Shown here in pieces: positions 16,018-25,342 of a stretch of DNA of 64,000 bases. The DNA is taken from the NCBI RefSeq assembly GCF_004125265.1, contig NZ_RDTE01000003.1:4960001-5024000 (forward strand). Reading direction: 5' to 3'. This DNA is from Streptomyces lydicus (GTDB lineage: Bacteria > Actinomycetota > Actinomycetes > Streptomycetales > Streptomycetaceae). Positions within the stretch are counted from its first letter, which is position 1; the number at the start of each line of letters is the position of its first letter. Position numbers and translations under genes: made by a program. A model generated the notes under the pieces. It was not told the DNA's origin, did no database searches, and saw only the letters and a program-made list of their open reading frames with translations.

Positions 16018-17007
16018 ATGACGAAGTACGGAAGCTTCCCCGGTGCGCGGCCCCGGCGGCTGCGTACCACCCCCGCCATGCGGCGGATGGTGGCCGAACA
16101 CCGGCTGCACCCCGCTGACCTCATCCTTCCCGCGTTCGTACGGGAGGGGATCGCCGAGCCGGTGCCGATCTCCGCGATGCCGGGCGTCGTCCAGCACACC
16201 CGTGACACGCTCCGGAAGGCCGCCGTCGAAGCGGTCGACGCCGGGGTTGCCGGGATCATGCTGTTCGGGGTGCCCGAGGACGCGAAGAAGGACGGCGCCG
16301 GTACGGCGGGCACCGATCCCGACGGGATCTTGCAGGTCGCGATCCGTGATGTGAAGGCCGAGGTCGGCGACGATCTCGTCATCATGTCGGACCTGTGCCT
16401 GGACGAGTACACCGATCACGGGCACTGCGGTGTCCTGGATGCCGAGGGCCGGGTCGACAACGACGCGACCCTGGAGCGGTACGCCGAGATGGCGCAGGTG
16501 CAGGCCGACGCGGGCGTCCATGTCGTGGCCCCCAGCGGCATGATGGACGGGCAGGTCGGCGTCATCCGTGACGCGCTCGACCAGACCTCCCACGAGGACG
16601 TCTCGGTCCTCGCCTACACGGCGAAGTACTCCTCCGCCTTCTACGGGCCGTTCCGGGAGGCCGTCGGCTCCTCTCTCCAGGGCGACCGCAAGACCTACCA
16701 GCAGGACCCGGCCAACCTCCGTGAGTCGATGCGCGAGCTGGCCCTCGACCTGGAGGAGGGCGCCGACATGGTGATGGTCAAGCCGGCGCTGCCGTACCTC
16801 GATGTGCTGGCGAAGGTCGCGGACACGGTGGACGTGCCGGTGGCCGCGTACCAGATCTCCGGTGAGTACGCGATGATCGAGGCGGCCGCCGAGAAGGGCT
16901 GGATCGACCGGGACAAGGCGATCCTGGAGGCGTTGACCGGCATCAAGCGGGCCGGTGCCGACATGATCCTGACGTACTGGGCGACGGAGGTCGCGCGGGG
17001 GCTGTGA
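16018..17007 (+). CDS. hemB: delta-aminolevulinic acid dehydratase (porphobilinogen synthase)
   Basis: A 329-residue HemB that condenses two 5-aminolevulinates into porphobilinogen. ATG 16018 is used because the protein then begins [25 protein letters not shown] as in Streptomyces HemB; an upstream in-frame ATG at 15973 adds unconserved residues. [13 protein letters not shown] is the metal-binding region; [17 protein letters not shown] and [10 protein letters not shown] hold the two active-site lysines. It belongs with rex-hemACD, but here 8.7 kb of other genes separate it from hemD, so it has its own promoter in the 166-base gap shared with the MurG-like gene. Confidence 0.97.
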   Translation: MTKYGSFPGARPRRLRTTPAMRRMVAEHRLHPADLILPAFVREGIAEPVPISAMPGVVQHTRDTLRKAAVEAVDAGVAGIMLFGVPEDAKKDGAGTAGTDPDGILQVAIRDVKAEVGDDLVIMSDLCLDEYTDHGHCGVLDAEGRVDNDATLERYAEMAQVQADAGVHVVAPSGMMDGQVGVIRDALDQTSHEDVSVLAYTAKYSSAFYGPFREAVGSSLQGDRKTYQQDPANLRESMRELALDLEEGADMVMVKPALPYLDVLAKVADTVDVPVAAYQISGEYAMIEAAAEKGWIDRDKAILEALTGIKRAGADMILTYWATEVARGL

Positions 17008-17059
17008 GCCCCGGGGGGCTGTGAGCCGCCCCGACCCGCTGCGCCCGCTGTGCCTGCCG

Positions 17060-17092
17060 AAGCTCCTGCCCCCGACCACGGGGCGGGAGCTT
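17060..17092 (+). terminator. intrinsic terminator of hemB
   Basis: AAGCTCCTGCCCC (17060-17072) pairs with GGGGCGGGAGCTT (17080-17092), with one G:U pair, around a seven-base loop, then TGTCG. It lies 53 bases after the hemB stop. Confidence 0.75.
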
Positions 17093-17179
17093 TGTCGTGG
17101 GCGCGACGTTTTGTCCGGCCCCTGCCGGGAACGCGCCGAGTGTCAGGGAAGGCCCCGACCGACCGAGGAGCGGGTAACC

Positions 17180-17365
17180 ATGACTGCCAAGCGCAAGATG
17201 CAGGCCAAGGGCGCGCAGGTCATAGGCGCCATGAAGGAAGTCGTCGGCCGGGCCACGCACAACCGCAAGCTGGAGGCCGAGGGCAAGGCCGAGAAGACCG
17301 CGGGGCACGGGCTGGACGCGGGCGAGAAGGCCAAGGACGCGGTACGCAGGCCCTGGCAGCACTGA
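17180..17365 (+). CDS. CsbD-family stress protein
   Basis: A 61-residue, highly charged, lysine-rich protein (KMQAKGAQVIGAMKEVVGRATHNRKLEAEGKAEKTAG). This GxxKExxGxxTxNxxLxAEGKxxQ-like pattern is the CsbD signature; such proteins belong to general stress regulons and have no known enzymatic role. ATG 17180 lies after GAGGAG. It is a single gene between the hemB terminator and the beta-lactamase pseudogene, and is probably helical or disordered alone. Confidence 0.85.
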   Translation: MTAKRKMQAKGAQVIGAMKEVVGRATHNRKLEAEGKAEKTAGHGLDAGEKAKDAVRRPWQH

Positions 17366-17482
17366 GGCGGCGTCGCTCCTGAAGCTCGGCCCTGAAGTGC
17401 GTCCTGAAGCGCGGCCCTGAAGCGCGGCCCTGAACCCGGGTCTCCGGCCCCGCCCCTTGAACCGCCCGGCCGCTCGGTCCGC

Positions 17483-18493
17483 TCAGCCCGTCACGGCCCG
17501 CGCGAGTACCTTCGTCACGTCCGCGATCAGCGCATCGTCGGCGTCCGCGGCCTGCTCCGGCTTGCCCGTCAGGACGGCCAGCACGACCGGGGTGCCGTCC
17601 GGGGTCCAGACGACGCCGACGTCGTTGCCGGTGCCCTACGAGCCCGTGCCCGTCTTGTCGGCGAGGGCCCAGTCCTTGGGCAGTGCGGCGCGAAAGCGGT
17701 TCGTGTTGGTCTCGTTGGCCTTCATCCATGCCGTCAGCCGGCCCCGGTCCGAGGGGGTGAGCGCGTCGCCCACGAGCAGCCGGGTGTAGGCGTGGGCGAT
17801 GGCGGCGGGGCTGGTGGTGTCCGTCCTGCGCCAGGGCTCGGCCGAGTTCAGTTCCGTCTCCCAGCGGTCGAGGCGGGTGATGCGGTCGCCGAGGGAGCGG
17901 GCGAAGGCGGTGACGGCGGTCGGTCCGCCGAGTTCGCGGAGCAGGAGGTTGGCGGCCGTGTTGTCGCTGCGCTGGAGGGCGGCGGCGCACAGGTCGGCGA
18001 CCGTCATGCCGGTGGTGACGTGCGCACCGGTGACGGGGGAATTGTCGACGAGGTCGGCGCGGGTGTAGTGGATGCGGCGGGCCAGCGTCTCGCCGTTGTG
18101 GTCGAGGTCGCGCAGCACCGCCCCTACGGCGAGGGTCTTGAAGACCGAGCAGAGGGGGACGCGGGTGTGGGCGCGGTAGGCGACCCTCGCGCCGGTGGCG
18201 AGGTTGTGGGCGAACGCGCCGACGCGGGACCGGTGTTGGTGTTCCAGGCGGCGCAGCGCTTCGTGCGGATCGGCGGCGGTGCGGGCCTGCGCGGCGGCCG
18301 ATGCCGGGCGCTTCCGGTCGGATGGGGTGGCGGACGCGGTCGGGGTGGCGGACGACAGGAGACCTGCCGCCAGCAGTCCGGCTCCGGCGCCCAGTGCGGC
18401 GCGCCGGGCCGGGGCGGCGGCGGGCGCGGGTGCGGGTGTGGGTGTGTGCGCGGGTGCGGCCGGTTGATCGGTCGTGCGTGGTCCGTGGTGCAT
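17483..18493 (-). pseudogene. class A beta-lactamase interrupted by a TAG codon
   Basis: From ATG 18493 (behind GGGAGGG) the frame encodes a Pro/Ala-rich leader with a Tat-like ARRAALG signal, then a class A serine beta-lactamase: CSVFK supplies the SxxK nucleophile and lysine, RSDNTAANLLL the SDN loop, and ADKTGTGS the KTG triad. Directly after KTGTGS codon 286 is TAG (17638-17636), where relatives have a tyrosine (TAC), so one C-to-G change. Beyond it the same frame continues for 50 codons with a good C-terminus (VGVVWTPDGTPVVLAVLTGK) to a normal TGA. The truncated protein would lack the last strand and helix. A sequencing error is the alternative. Confidence 0.88.
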
Positions 18494-18683
18494 TGCTGTT
18501 GCCCTCCCCTGGAGACCGGAACGGCCCCGTACACGACCTCTGGTACGGGTCGGGTACGGGGCCGCAGTGGCTGGAGAGTAAGCGATCACGGGTCCGCGCC
18601 GTCGGCCGGACGACGCGGGCCGCTCAGAACCGCTCGGGCGAGAACCGCTCGGGCCGGAGCCGCATGGATCAGAGCCGCATGGA

Positions 18684-20447
18684 TCAGAGCCGCTCGGGCG
18701 TCCGGATGCCGAGCAGCGCCATGCCCTGGTGGAGGGTGCGGGCGGTCAGCTCGCACAGGAACAGCCGGTTCGCGATCTGGTCCGGGCCGCCCTCGGCCTT
18801 CAGGACCGGGCACTGGTCGTAGAAGGTCGTGAAGAGCGAGGCGAGGCCGTAGAGGTACGCGGCGACCTTGTGCGGCTCGTAGGCCGCGGCGGCTTCGGCG
18901 ACGGTCTCGCCGAACTGGTCGAGGTGCAGACCCAGCGCCCGCTCCGCCGGGGCCAGCGCCAGCTCCGGGTGCGCCGCGGGGGCCGCGTCACCGGCCTTGC
19001 GGAAGATCGACCGGATCCGGGCGTAGGCGTACTGGAGGTACACCGAGGTGTCGCCGTTGAGCGAGACCATCTGGTCCAGGTCGAACTTGTAGTCGCGGCT
19101 CGGCGACGTCGACAGGTCCGCGTACTTCACCGCGCCGATGCCCACCTGCGCACCGTTCTCGGTGATCTCCTGCTCGGTCAGGCCGACCGCCGCGCCCTTC
19201 TCGCGCACCACCGTGGTCGCCCGCTCGGCCGCCTCGTCGAGCAGGTCCTCCAGGCGTACGGTCTCGCCCGCACGGGTCTTGAACGGCTTGCCGTCCGCAC
19301 CGAGGACCGTGCCGTAGCCCATGTTGTGCGCGGTGATGCCGTCGGTCAGCCAGCCCGCCCGGCGGGCCGTCTCGAAGACCATCTTGAAGTGCAGCGACTG
19401 GCGGACGTCGACGACGTACAGCAGCGTCGTCGCCTTCAGGTCGAGGACGCGGTTGCGGATCGCGGAGAGGTCGGAGGCCGCGTAGCCGAAGCCGCCGTCC
19501 GCCTTCTGCACGATCAGCGGCACCGGCTGGTCGTCCTTGCCGCGGATCTCGTCGAAGAAGACCACCAGCGCGCCCTCGGAGCGGACGGCGACGCCCGACT
19601 CCTCCAGCAGCCGCGCCGTCTCGGCCATCATGTCGTTGTACGCGGACTCGCCGACGATCTCGTCGTCGCGGATCTCCATGTCCAGCTTCTCGAAGACCGA
19701 GTAGAAGTAGACCTTCGACTCGTCCACGAACCGCTGCCACAGGTCGAGGGTCTCCGCGTCGCCGGACTGGAGCGCCACGACGCGCTTGCGGGCCCGCTCC
19801 TTGAACTGCTCGTCCGAGTCGAAGACGGCGCGCGAGGCCTTGTAGACGCGGTTGAGGTTGCTGATCGCCTGTTCGCCGTCGACGTCGGCCGCCGGGGCCA
19901 GCTCGCCGGGGTTCTCGATCAGGTACTGGATGAGCATGCCGAACTGGGTGCCCCAGTCGCCGATGTGGTGCCGGCCGATCGTCCGCTCGCCGGTGAAGTC
20001 CAGGATGTGGCGCAGGGCGTCGCCGATGACCGCCGAGCGCAGGTGCCCGACGTGCATCTCCTTGGCGACGTTCGGCTGGGCGTAGTCGATGACCGTGACG
20101 CCGGGCTGCTCCTTCAGCGGGACGCCGAGCCGGTCGTCGTCGGCGCGCGCGGCCAGCGTCTCGGTGATCGCCCGGTCGGTGATCGTGATGTTGAGGAAGC
20201 CGGGGCCGGAGACCTCGATCTCCTGGAGGAGGTCGTTGTCGCCGATCTCCGCGACGACCTTGGTCGCCAGCTCCCGCGGATTGCCCTTGAGCTTCTTGGC
20301 CAGCGCCAGCATGCCGTTGGCCTGGAAATCCGCCCGGTCGCTTCGGCGCAGCAGCGGGTCCGCGGCGCCGGCCTCCGGCAGGGCTGCCGAGAGGGCGTCC
20401 GCGACGCGCTGGTGAACCGAAGCTGCGAGGGAAGTGACCGAGGCCAT
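18684..20447 (-). CDS. argS: arginyl-tRNA synthetase
   Basis: A 587-residue class I synthetase charging tRNA(Arg). ATG 20447 is chosen because [19 protein letters not shown] is the usual beginning of the Arg-N additional domain; upstream in-frame codons are unconserved. HVGHLRS at 132-138 is the HIGH signature, after [15 protein letters not shown]. As usual for ArgRS no strict KMSK is present; the region [25 protein letters not shown] belongs to the conserved C-terminal part, and the anticodon-binding DALR domain ends the protein ([24 protein letters not shown]). It is divergent from lysS. Confidence 0.97.
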   Translation of the reverse strand: MASVTSLAASVHQRVADALSAALPEAGAADPLLRRSDRADFQANGMLALAKKLKGNPRELATKVVAEIGDNDLLQEIEVSGPGFLNITITDRAITETLAARADDDRLGVPLKEQPGVTVIDYAQPNVAKEMHVGHLRSAVIGDALRHILDFTGERTIGRHHIGDWGTQFGMLIQYLIENPGELAPAADVDGEQAISNLNRVYKASRAVFDSDEQFKERARKRVVALQSGDAETLDLWQRFVDESKVYFYSVFEKLDMEIRDDEIVGESAYNDMMAETARLLEESGVAVRSEGALVVFFDEIRGKDDQPVPLIVQKADGGFGYAASDLSAIRNRVLDLKATTLLYVVDVRQSLHFKMVFETARRAGWLTDGITAHNMGYGTVLGADGKPFKTRAGETVRLEDLLDEAAERATTVVREKGAAVGLTEQEITENGAQVGIGAVKYADLSTSPSRDYKFDLDQMVSLNGDTSVYLQYAYARIRSIFRKAGDAAPAAHPELALAPAERALGLHLDQFGETVAEAAAAYEPHKVAAYLYGLASLFTTFYDQCPVLKAEGGPDQIANRLFLCELTARTLHQGMALLGIRTPERL

Positions 20448-20641
20448 GGAGAAGAGCTCTCTTCCGGAGGGAGGTGAGGAGGTGTCGTCGGAGCGGAATG
20501 GGGCGGAAAGGGTTTGCCAACGAGTATCCCACGGCAGTACCACTGATTTTCCGTCTGGGACAATGGGCACCGTCAGGCATTTGTGCGTCGCACGCGCAAG
20601 ACGGCGCAATCAGGAAGCACCAGGAAGAGGAAGGGCCGATC

Positions 20642-22369
20642 GTGGCTCAGCAGAGCACCGAGACCGACTGGGTCTCCAGGTTCGCGGACGAGGTCATTGC
20701 CGAGGCGGAGCGCCGCGCCCCGGGCAAACCGGTCGTCTGCGCCTCGGGCCTGAGCCCGTCCGGCCCGATCCACCTCGGCAACCTCCGCGAGGTCATGACC
20801 CCGCACCTCGTCGCCGACGAGATCCGCCGCCGCGGGTACGAGGTCCGTCACCTCATCTCGTGGGACGACTACGACCGCTACCGCAAGGTTCCGGACGGCG
20901 TCGCGGGCGTCGACAAGGAGGCCTGGGCCGAGCACATCGGCAAGCCGCTGACCGCGGTGCCGGCCCCGGCCGGTTCGGCGTACCCGAACTGGGCGGAGCA
21001 CTTCAAGGCCGCCATGAGCGAGGCGCTGGCCGAGCTGGGCGTCGAGTACGACGGCATCAGCCAGACCGAGCAGTACACCGCCGGTGTCTACCGCGAGCAG
21101 ATCCTGCACGCGATGAAGCACCGCGCGGACATCGACGCGATCCTCGGCCAGTACCGCACCAAGAAGGCGCCGGCCAAGAAGTCGCAGAAGCCGGTCGACG
21201 AAGCCGAGCTGGAGGCCGCCGAGGGCTCGGGCGCGGCCGCCGAGGACGACGGCAGCGGCGGCTCGGCCGGCTACTTCCCGTACAAGCCCTACTGCGGGCA
21301 GTGCGAGAAGGACCTGACCACGGTCACCTCGTACGACGACGAGACCACCGAGCTGGCCTACACCTGCACCGAGTGCGGCTTCGGCGAAACGGTCCGGCTG
21401 AGCGAGTTCAACCGCGGCAAGCTGGTCTGGAAGGTCGACTGGCCGATGCGGTGGGCCTACGAGGGCGTGATCTTCGAGCCGTCCGGTGTCGACCACTCCT
21501 CGCCGGGCTCGTCCTTCGTCGTCGGCGGTCAGATCGTCCGGCAGATCTTCGACGGCGACCAGCCCATCGGCCCCATGTACGCCTTCGTCGGCATCAGCGG
21601 CATGGCCAAGATGTCGTCGTCGCGGGGCGGGGTGCCGACGCCGGGTGACGCGCTGAAGATCATGGAGGCGCCGCTGCTGCGCTGGCTGTACGCGCGCCGC
21701 AAGCCCAACCAGTCCTTCAAGATCGCCTTCGACCAGGAGATCCAGCGGCTCTACGACGAGTGGGACAAGCTGGAGGCCAAGGTCGCCGACGGCACCGCGC
21801 TGCCGGCCGACGCCGCCGCGTACGCCCGGGCGGCCCGTACCGCCGCCGGTGAGCTGCCCCGCACGCCGCGGCCGCTGCCGTACCGCACCCTCGCCTCGGT
21901 CGCGGACATCACCGCGGGCCACGACGAGCAGACGCTCCGGATCCTCGGCGAACTCGACCCGGACAACCCCGTCACCTCGCTGGACGAGACCCGGCCGCGG
22001 CTCGCCAGGGCCGAGTACTGGATCAACACCCAGGTCCCGGCCGAACAGCGCACCATCGTCCGCGACGAGCCCGACGCGGACCTGCTCGGCACGCTCGACG
22101 AGCAGTCCCGGGGCTCGCTGCGGCTGCTGCTCGACGGCCTGGACGAGCACTGGTCGCTGGACGGCCTGACCACCCTGGTCTACGGCGTTCCGAAGGTGCA
22201 GGCGGGCCTGGAGCCGGACGCCAAGCCGACGCCGGAGCTGAAGGTCGCCCAGCGTGCCTTCTTCGCGCTGCTCTACCAGCTGCTGGTCGGGCGGGACACC
22301 GGGCCGCGGCTTCCCACGCTGCTGCTGGCCGTGGGGGCGGACCGGGTGCGGAAGCTGCTGGGGGGCTGA
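20642..22369 (+). CDS. lysS: lysyl-tRNA synthetase, class I
   Basis: A 575-residue class I LysRS, the archaeal-type enzyme also used by streptomycetes, starting with GTG 20642. SGLSPSGPIHLGNLREV is the HIGH region and GISGMAKMSSSRGG the KMSKS loop. Between them, PYCGQCEKDLTTVTSY and YTCTECGFGE form a zinc-binding four-cysteine knob, preceded by a charged Lys/Glu/Ala linker. The C-terminal half is the helical anticodon-binding domain. Upstream GGAAGAGGAAGGG is a ribosome binding site, and the 194-base gap to argS is a divergent promoter region. Confidence 0.95.
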   Translation: MAQQSTETDWVSRFADEVIAEAERRAPGKPVVCASGLSPSGPIHLGNLREVMTPHLVADEIRRRGYEVRHLISWDDYDRYRKVPDGVAGVDKEAWAEHIGKPLTAVPAPAGSAYPNWAEHFKAAMSEALAELGVEYDGISQTEQYTAGVYREQILHAMKHRADIDAILGQYRTKKAPAKKSQKPVDEAELEAAEGSGAAAEDDGSGGSAGYFPYKPYCGQCEKDLTTVTSYDDETTELAYTCTECGFGETVRLSEFNRGKLVWKVDWPMRWAYEGVIFEPSGVDHSSPGSSFVVGGQIVRQIFDGDQPIGPMYAFVGISGMAKMSSSRGGVPTPGDALKIMEAPLLRWLYARRKPNQSFKIAFDQEIQRLYDEWDKLEAKVADGTALPADAAAYARAARTAAGELPRTPRPLPYRTLASVADITAGHDEQTLRILGELDPDNPVTSLDETRPRLARAEYWINTQVPAEQRTIVRDEPDADLLGTLDEQSRGSLRLLLDGLDEHWSLDGLTTLVYGVPKVQAGLEPDAKPTPELKVAQRAFFALLYQLLVGRDTGPRLPTLLLAVGADRVRKLLGG

Positions 22370-22536
22370 CCGGGCTTCGTGGCTGACGGGCGTCCGTTGG
22401 TGGCTGATGGGGCCGCCGGTGGCTCATGGGCTGGCGGTGGCTGACGGGTCGTCGGAGCGTCGACCTCGGGGAATCCTCGTCGGGGAGTCGTAGACACCTC
22501 GGGGTGGTCTCCGACCGACGGATGACAGCGGGATGA

Positions 22537-22582
22537 GAAGGGTTCGGCCCCGGGGACGAGGATTCCCGGGGCCGGACCCTTC
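22537..22582. terminator. strong 19-20 base-pair hairpin after lysS
   Basis: Bases 22537-22556 pair with 22564-22582 (arms beginning GAAGGGTTCGG and ending CCGGACCCTTC, one G:U pair) around a seven-base loop. There is no U-tract, as is common for streptomycete terminators. It ends only 11 bases before the start codon of the next small gene, so it may alternatively act in that gene's leader. Four copies of GTGGCTGACGGG-like sequence lie just before it (22379-22450). Confidence 0.6.
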
Positions 22583-22593
22583 ACGCTGGAGCC

Positions 22594-22821
22594 ATGAGGG
22601 GAATCTTAGGTTTCATCATCATGATCCAGGGCGTGATGGGATTCGTCGGGCAGGTCTTCTTCGACCGCGCCTGGGGGTTGCTGCCCCACTGGTTCGATCT
22701 GCCGTCGGCCGCCTATGTCGGCCTCTTCGCAGTCGGTGCGGCACTGGCCGCCTGGGGGGACGCGGACAGGAGGCGCAAGGCGAAGCGGCTGAGGGACCGG
22801 ACGGGGGCCGGGGCGGTCTAG
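22594..22821 (+). CDS. small two-helix membrane protein of unknown function
   Basis: A 75-residue protein. Two hydrophobic stretches (residues about 4-22, ILGFIIMIQGVMGFVGQVF, and about 39-55, AAYVGLFAVGAALAAWG) are followed by a basic tail DADRRRKAKRLRDR, predicting a cytoplasmic C-terminus. The start ATG 22594 has GGAG only three bases upstream and follows directly on a strong hairpin. Not recognised as a named family. It lies between lysS and the convergent DUF2637 gene. Confidence 0.65.
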   Translation: MRGILGFIIMIQGVMGFVGQVFFDRAWGLLPHWFDLPSAAYVGLFAVGAALAAWGDADRRRKAKRLRDRTGAGAV

Positions 22822-22884
22822 CGGTCCAGGAGCCCATTGCCGTGCGGCCCAGGAGCTCGTTGCCGTACGGATCCGGGCTGCGGG

Positions 22885-24255
22885 TCAGGCGATGTGCTCG
22901 TCCATCATTTCCGCGTTGAGGCGGTCGCTGAACCGGTCCATGTAGCGGTTCAGTTCCCGTGACCGCAGGCGGGTCCCGTACTGGGCCTCCAGGTTGGCCG
23001 CGAAGGCGCCCGGTGTGGGCATGCCTTCGCCCTCTATGGAGTGGCGGAACACCTGGTACAGGTCCTCGTCGGTCGGGGTTGCGGTGGGTGCCTGTGCCTG
23101 GGCCTGCGTCGTCTGTGCCTGTGCCTGTGCCTGGGGGGCCGGAGCGGGCTGCGGGGCGGCCTCCGGGGTGCCCATGCCGAGTGGGCGCGTTCCGCCCGCA
23201 CCGTTCGGCACCGGGAACTGCGGGTCGGGCTCCGGCGTGCGGGGCGGCGGTACGGGGGCCTGCTCGTGAGCTGGTGCCTGCTGGTGCTGCTCGTACGCGG
23301 GCTGCTGTGCGTCGTACGGGGGCTGGGGCCGGTGCTGCTGCTCAGGGGCGAACGTCGGGTCGTAGTCGCCCTGGTAGGTCACCTGCTGCGGCGCCGCGAA
23401 CCACTGGTTCGGCAGGTCCTCGGCCCCGGCCGGCTCGTGGGCCTCTGCCGGCTCGTGGGCCTCGACGGGCGCCTGGGCCTCTGCCGGCGTCTGGTTCCCG
23501 GCCGGCTCCTGGGCCTTCGGCTCCACGGCGGGTGCCGCGGACCGCGGGGGCGCCGGCAGCAGCTGCGGTTCGATGCCCGCGGCGGCCAGCCCCGCGGGAG
23601 CGGTCTGGGCCAGCGGCACCCCGAACCGGGCGAGCCGCAGCGGCATCAGGGACTCCACGGGAGCCTTACGACGCCAGCTCCGCCCGAACCGCGACCGCAG
23701 GCGTGCCTGATACACGAGCCGTTCCTGCTCCAGCTTGATCACCGCGTCGTACGACCGCAGCTCCCACAGCTTCATCCGCCGCCACAACAGGAACGTCGGG
23801 ACGGGCGCCAGCAGCCAGCGCGTGATCCGCACACCCTCCATGTGCTTGTCCGCCGTGATGTCGGCGATCCGCCCGACGGCGTGCCGGGCGGCCTCGACGG
23901 TGACGACGAACAGCACCGGGATGACGGCGTGCATGCCCATGCCCAGGGGGTCGGACGCCGCCGCGGCGTTGAACGCCACCGTGGCGACCGTCAGCAGCCA
24001 CGCCGTCTGCCGCAGCAGCGGGAACGGCATGCGGATCCAGGTCAGCAGCAGATCCAGCGCGAGCAGGACGCAGATGCCCGCGTCGATGCCGAGGGGGAAG
24101 AAGTAGGCGAAGGTGCCGAAGCCCTTCTTGAGGGCCAGCTCCCGCACGGCCGCGTAGGAGCCGGCGAAGCCGATGCCGGCGATCACCACCGCGCCGGCGA
24201 TGACCACTCCGATGAGTATCCGGTGTGTGCGTGTCAGCTTCAGTGGCGCGGCCAC
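22885..24255 (-). CDS. DUF2637 domain membrane protein
   Basis: A 456-residue protein from GTG 24255, behind GGGAGGGG. The first 180 residues hold four hydrophobic helices with the DUF2637 pattern (ILIGVVIAGAVVIAGIGFAGSYAAVRELA, YFFPLGIDAGICVLLALDLLL, VATVAFNAAAASDPLG). A basic segment (TFLLWRRMKLWELRSYDAVIKLEQERL) follows, then a long acidic, low-complexity region rich in Ala, Gln, Pro and Glu with EAHEPAEAHEPA and QAQAQAQ runs. The last 60 residues (EGMPTPGAFAANLEAQYGTRLRSRELNRYMDRF) look like a helical DNA-binding module common to streptomycete and plasmid Spd/Tra-associated proteins. Function is unknown; some relatives are linked to plasmid spreading. Confidence 0.82.
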   Translation of the reverse strand: MAAPLKLTRTHRILIGVVIAGAVVIAGIGFAGSYAAVRELALKKGFGTFAYFFPLGIDAGICVLLALDLLLTWIRMPFPLLRQTAWLLTVATVAFNAAAASDPLGMGMHAVIPVLFVVTVEAARHAVGRIADITADKHMEGVRITRWLLAPVPTFLLWRRMKLWELRSYDAVIKLEQERLVYQARLRSRFGRSWRRKAPVESLMPLRLARFGVPLAQTAPAGLAAAGIEPQLLPAPPRSAAPAVEPKAQEPAGNQTPAEAQAPVEAHEPAEAHEPAGAEDLPNQWFAAPQQVTYQGDYDPTFAPEQQHRPQPPYDAQQPAYEQHQQAPAHEQAPVPPPRTPEPDPQFPVPNGAGGTRPLGMGTPEAAPQPAPAPQAQAQAQTTQAQAQAPTATPTDEDLYQVFRHSIEGEGMPTPGAFAANLEAQYGTRLRSRELNRYMDRFSDRLNAEMMDEHIA

Positions 24256-24355
24256 CCGAGGACCCCTCCCAGTCGGTCTGTTGCGGGCGACAGCCTGGCA
24301 CATGCCTACCGGTGGGCGAAGTTCCGGTAGGGGCGGAGCGGTGGAGCCGGGCAAC

Positions 24356-24391
24356 GAGAGGGCCCGCACCGTACCTGGTGCGGGCCCTCTC
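24356..24391 (-). terminator. terminator of the first DUF3558 lipoprotein gene
   Basis: GAGAGGGCCCGCACC (24356-24370) and GGTGCGGGCCCTCTC (24377-24391) form a perfect 15-base stem with a six-base loop, 17 bases after the lipoprotein stop on the minus strand. No U-tract follows. Confidence 0.8.
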
Positions 24392-24408
24392 CGGGCGGCG
24401 TCGGTGGG

Positions 24409-25116
24409 TCAGCCGTTGGCCTTGGTGACGGCGGTGACCGCCTCCTTGGCGGCGGCCTGAGTCTGCTTGAGCAGGTCGGCGGTCTTGGGGGCGTCCGCGC
24501 CCGCCAGGCCCGCGCCGTTGTAGTTGATCGACACGACGACGTTGGAGACGCGGGCGACGAGGGTGGTGTTCTTGAAGTTGGTGCCGTCCCGCTTCACGTC
24601 GTAGGTGATCGCGGTGGCTTCGTCGCCGGTGCCGGAGGTCTGGACGGTCGCGAGCTTCTTGGCGTTCTTGGTGGCCTTCGCCTCGGATATCTGCTTGGTG
24701 TAGAAGTCCGTGGCGCGCTTTTCGCCGCTGCCGACGCCCGGGTCGGAGTCGTAGCGCTGCAGGTTGGTGTCCAGCCAGCGCCACTGGGTGCCGTCGACGC
24801 CCTTCTCGTCCGAGCTGGTCCAGGAGCAGGTGCCGTGGGAGGTGTTGTCCGAGGACTTGCCCCGGTCACCGGCGGCGTCCTTCGCCTTGGGCAGCATCTT
24901 CTTGACGCTGTCCTTGGAGAACAGCTCGCACGGGTTCGGCAGCGTCTTGTACTTGGCGGGCGCGACGCTCGGCGACGGCTTGGCCGCGCTCTTGGAGGCG
25001 GAGGAAGAGGCGTCACCGGAGCTGTCGCTGTCCGAGCCGGAGCAGCCGGCGACGAGCAGCACCGGTACTGCTGCGCAGGTGAGGAGGCTGGCGAGGCGCT
25101 TGGCTGAACGGTGCAT
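24409..25116 (-). CDS. DUF3558-type lipoprotein
   Basis: A 235-residue secreted lipoprotein. ATG 25116 lies after GAAGGAA. The signal peptide MHRSAKRLASLLTCAAVPVLLVAGC ends in the lipobox VAGC (Cys 25). After a Ser/Asp/Lys-rich linker comes a domain with LPNPCELFSKDSVKKMLP and later GTCSWTSSDEKG, whose two cysteines could pair; the pattern NPCxLxxxxxV...CxW fits the actinobacterial DUF3558 family of surface lipoproteins with unknown role. The next gene upstream encodes a second member with the same design, suggesting duplication. Confidence 0.8.
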   Translation of the reverse strand: MHRSAKRLASLLTCAAVPVLLVAGCSGSDSDSSGDASSSASKSAAKPSPSVAPAKYKTLPNPCELFSKDSVKKMLPKAKDAAGDRGKSSDNTSHGTCSWTSSDEKGVDGTQWRWLDTNLQRYDSDPGVGSGEKRATDFYTKQISEAKATKNAKKLATVQTSGTGDEATAITYDVKRDGTNFKNTTLVARVSNVVVSINYNGAGLAGADAPKTADLLKQTQAAAKEAVTAVTKANG

Positions 25117-25342
25117 GGTTCCTTCGCTGTTCGTCGTCGGGCCGGTCCGCCGGGTCGGCGGCCGGCGGGCGCGGCCGTGGTGGTGGCCGTGGGGCCCGCC
25201 CCGCCTCGCGTACGGGGCAGGGCTAGACGGCACGGTACGCGGCGCGGCGAGGTGGGTGACCGATTCATGTCGAAGAGCGCAACGCTTACATCGGGCGTTT
25301 CCGCTTCTTTCTCGGCGAATCGGTCAATGCGCCCGATCCGGA

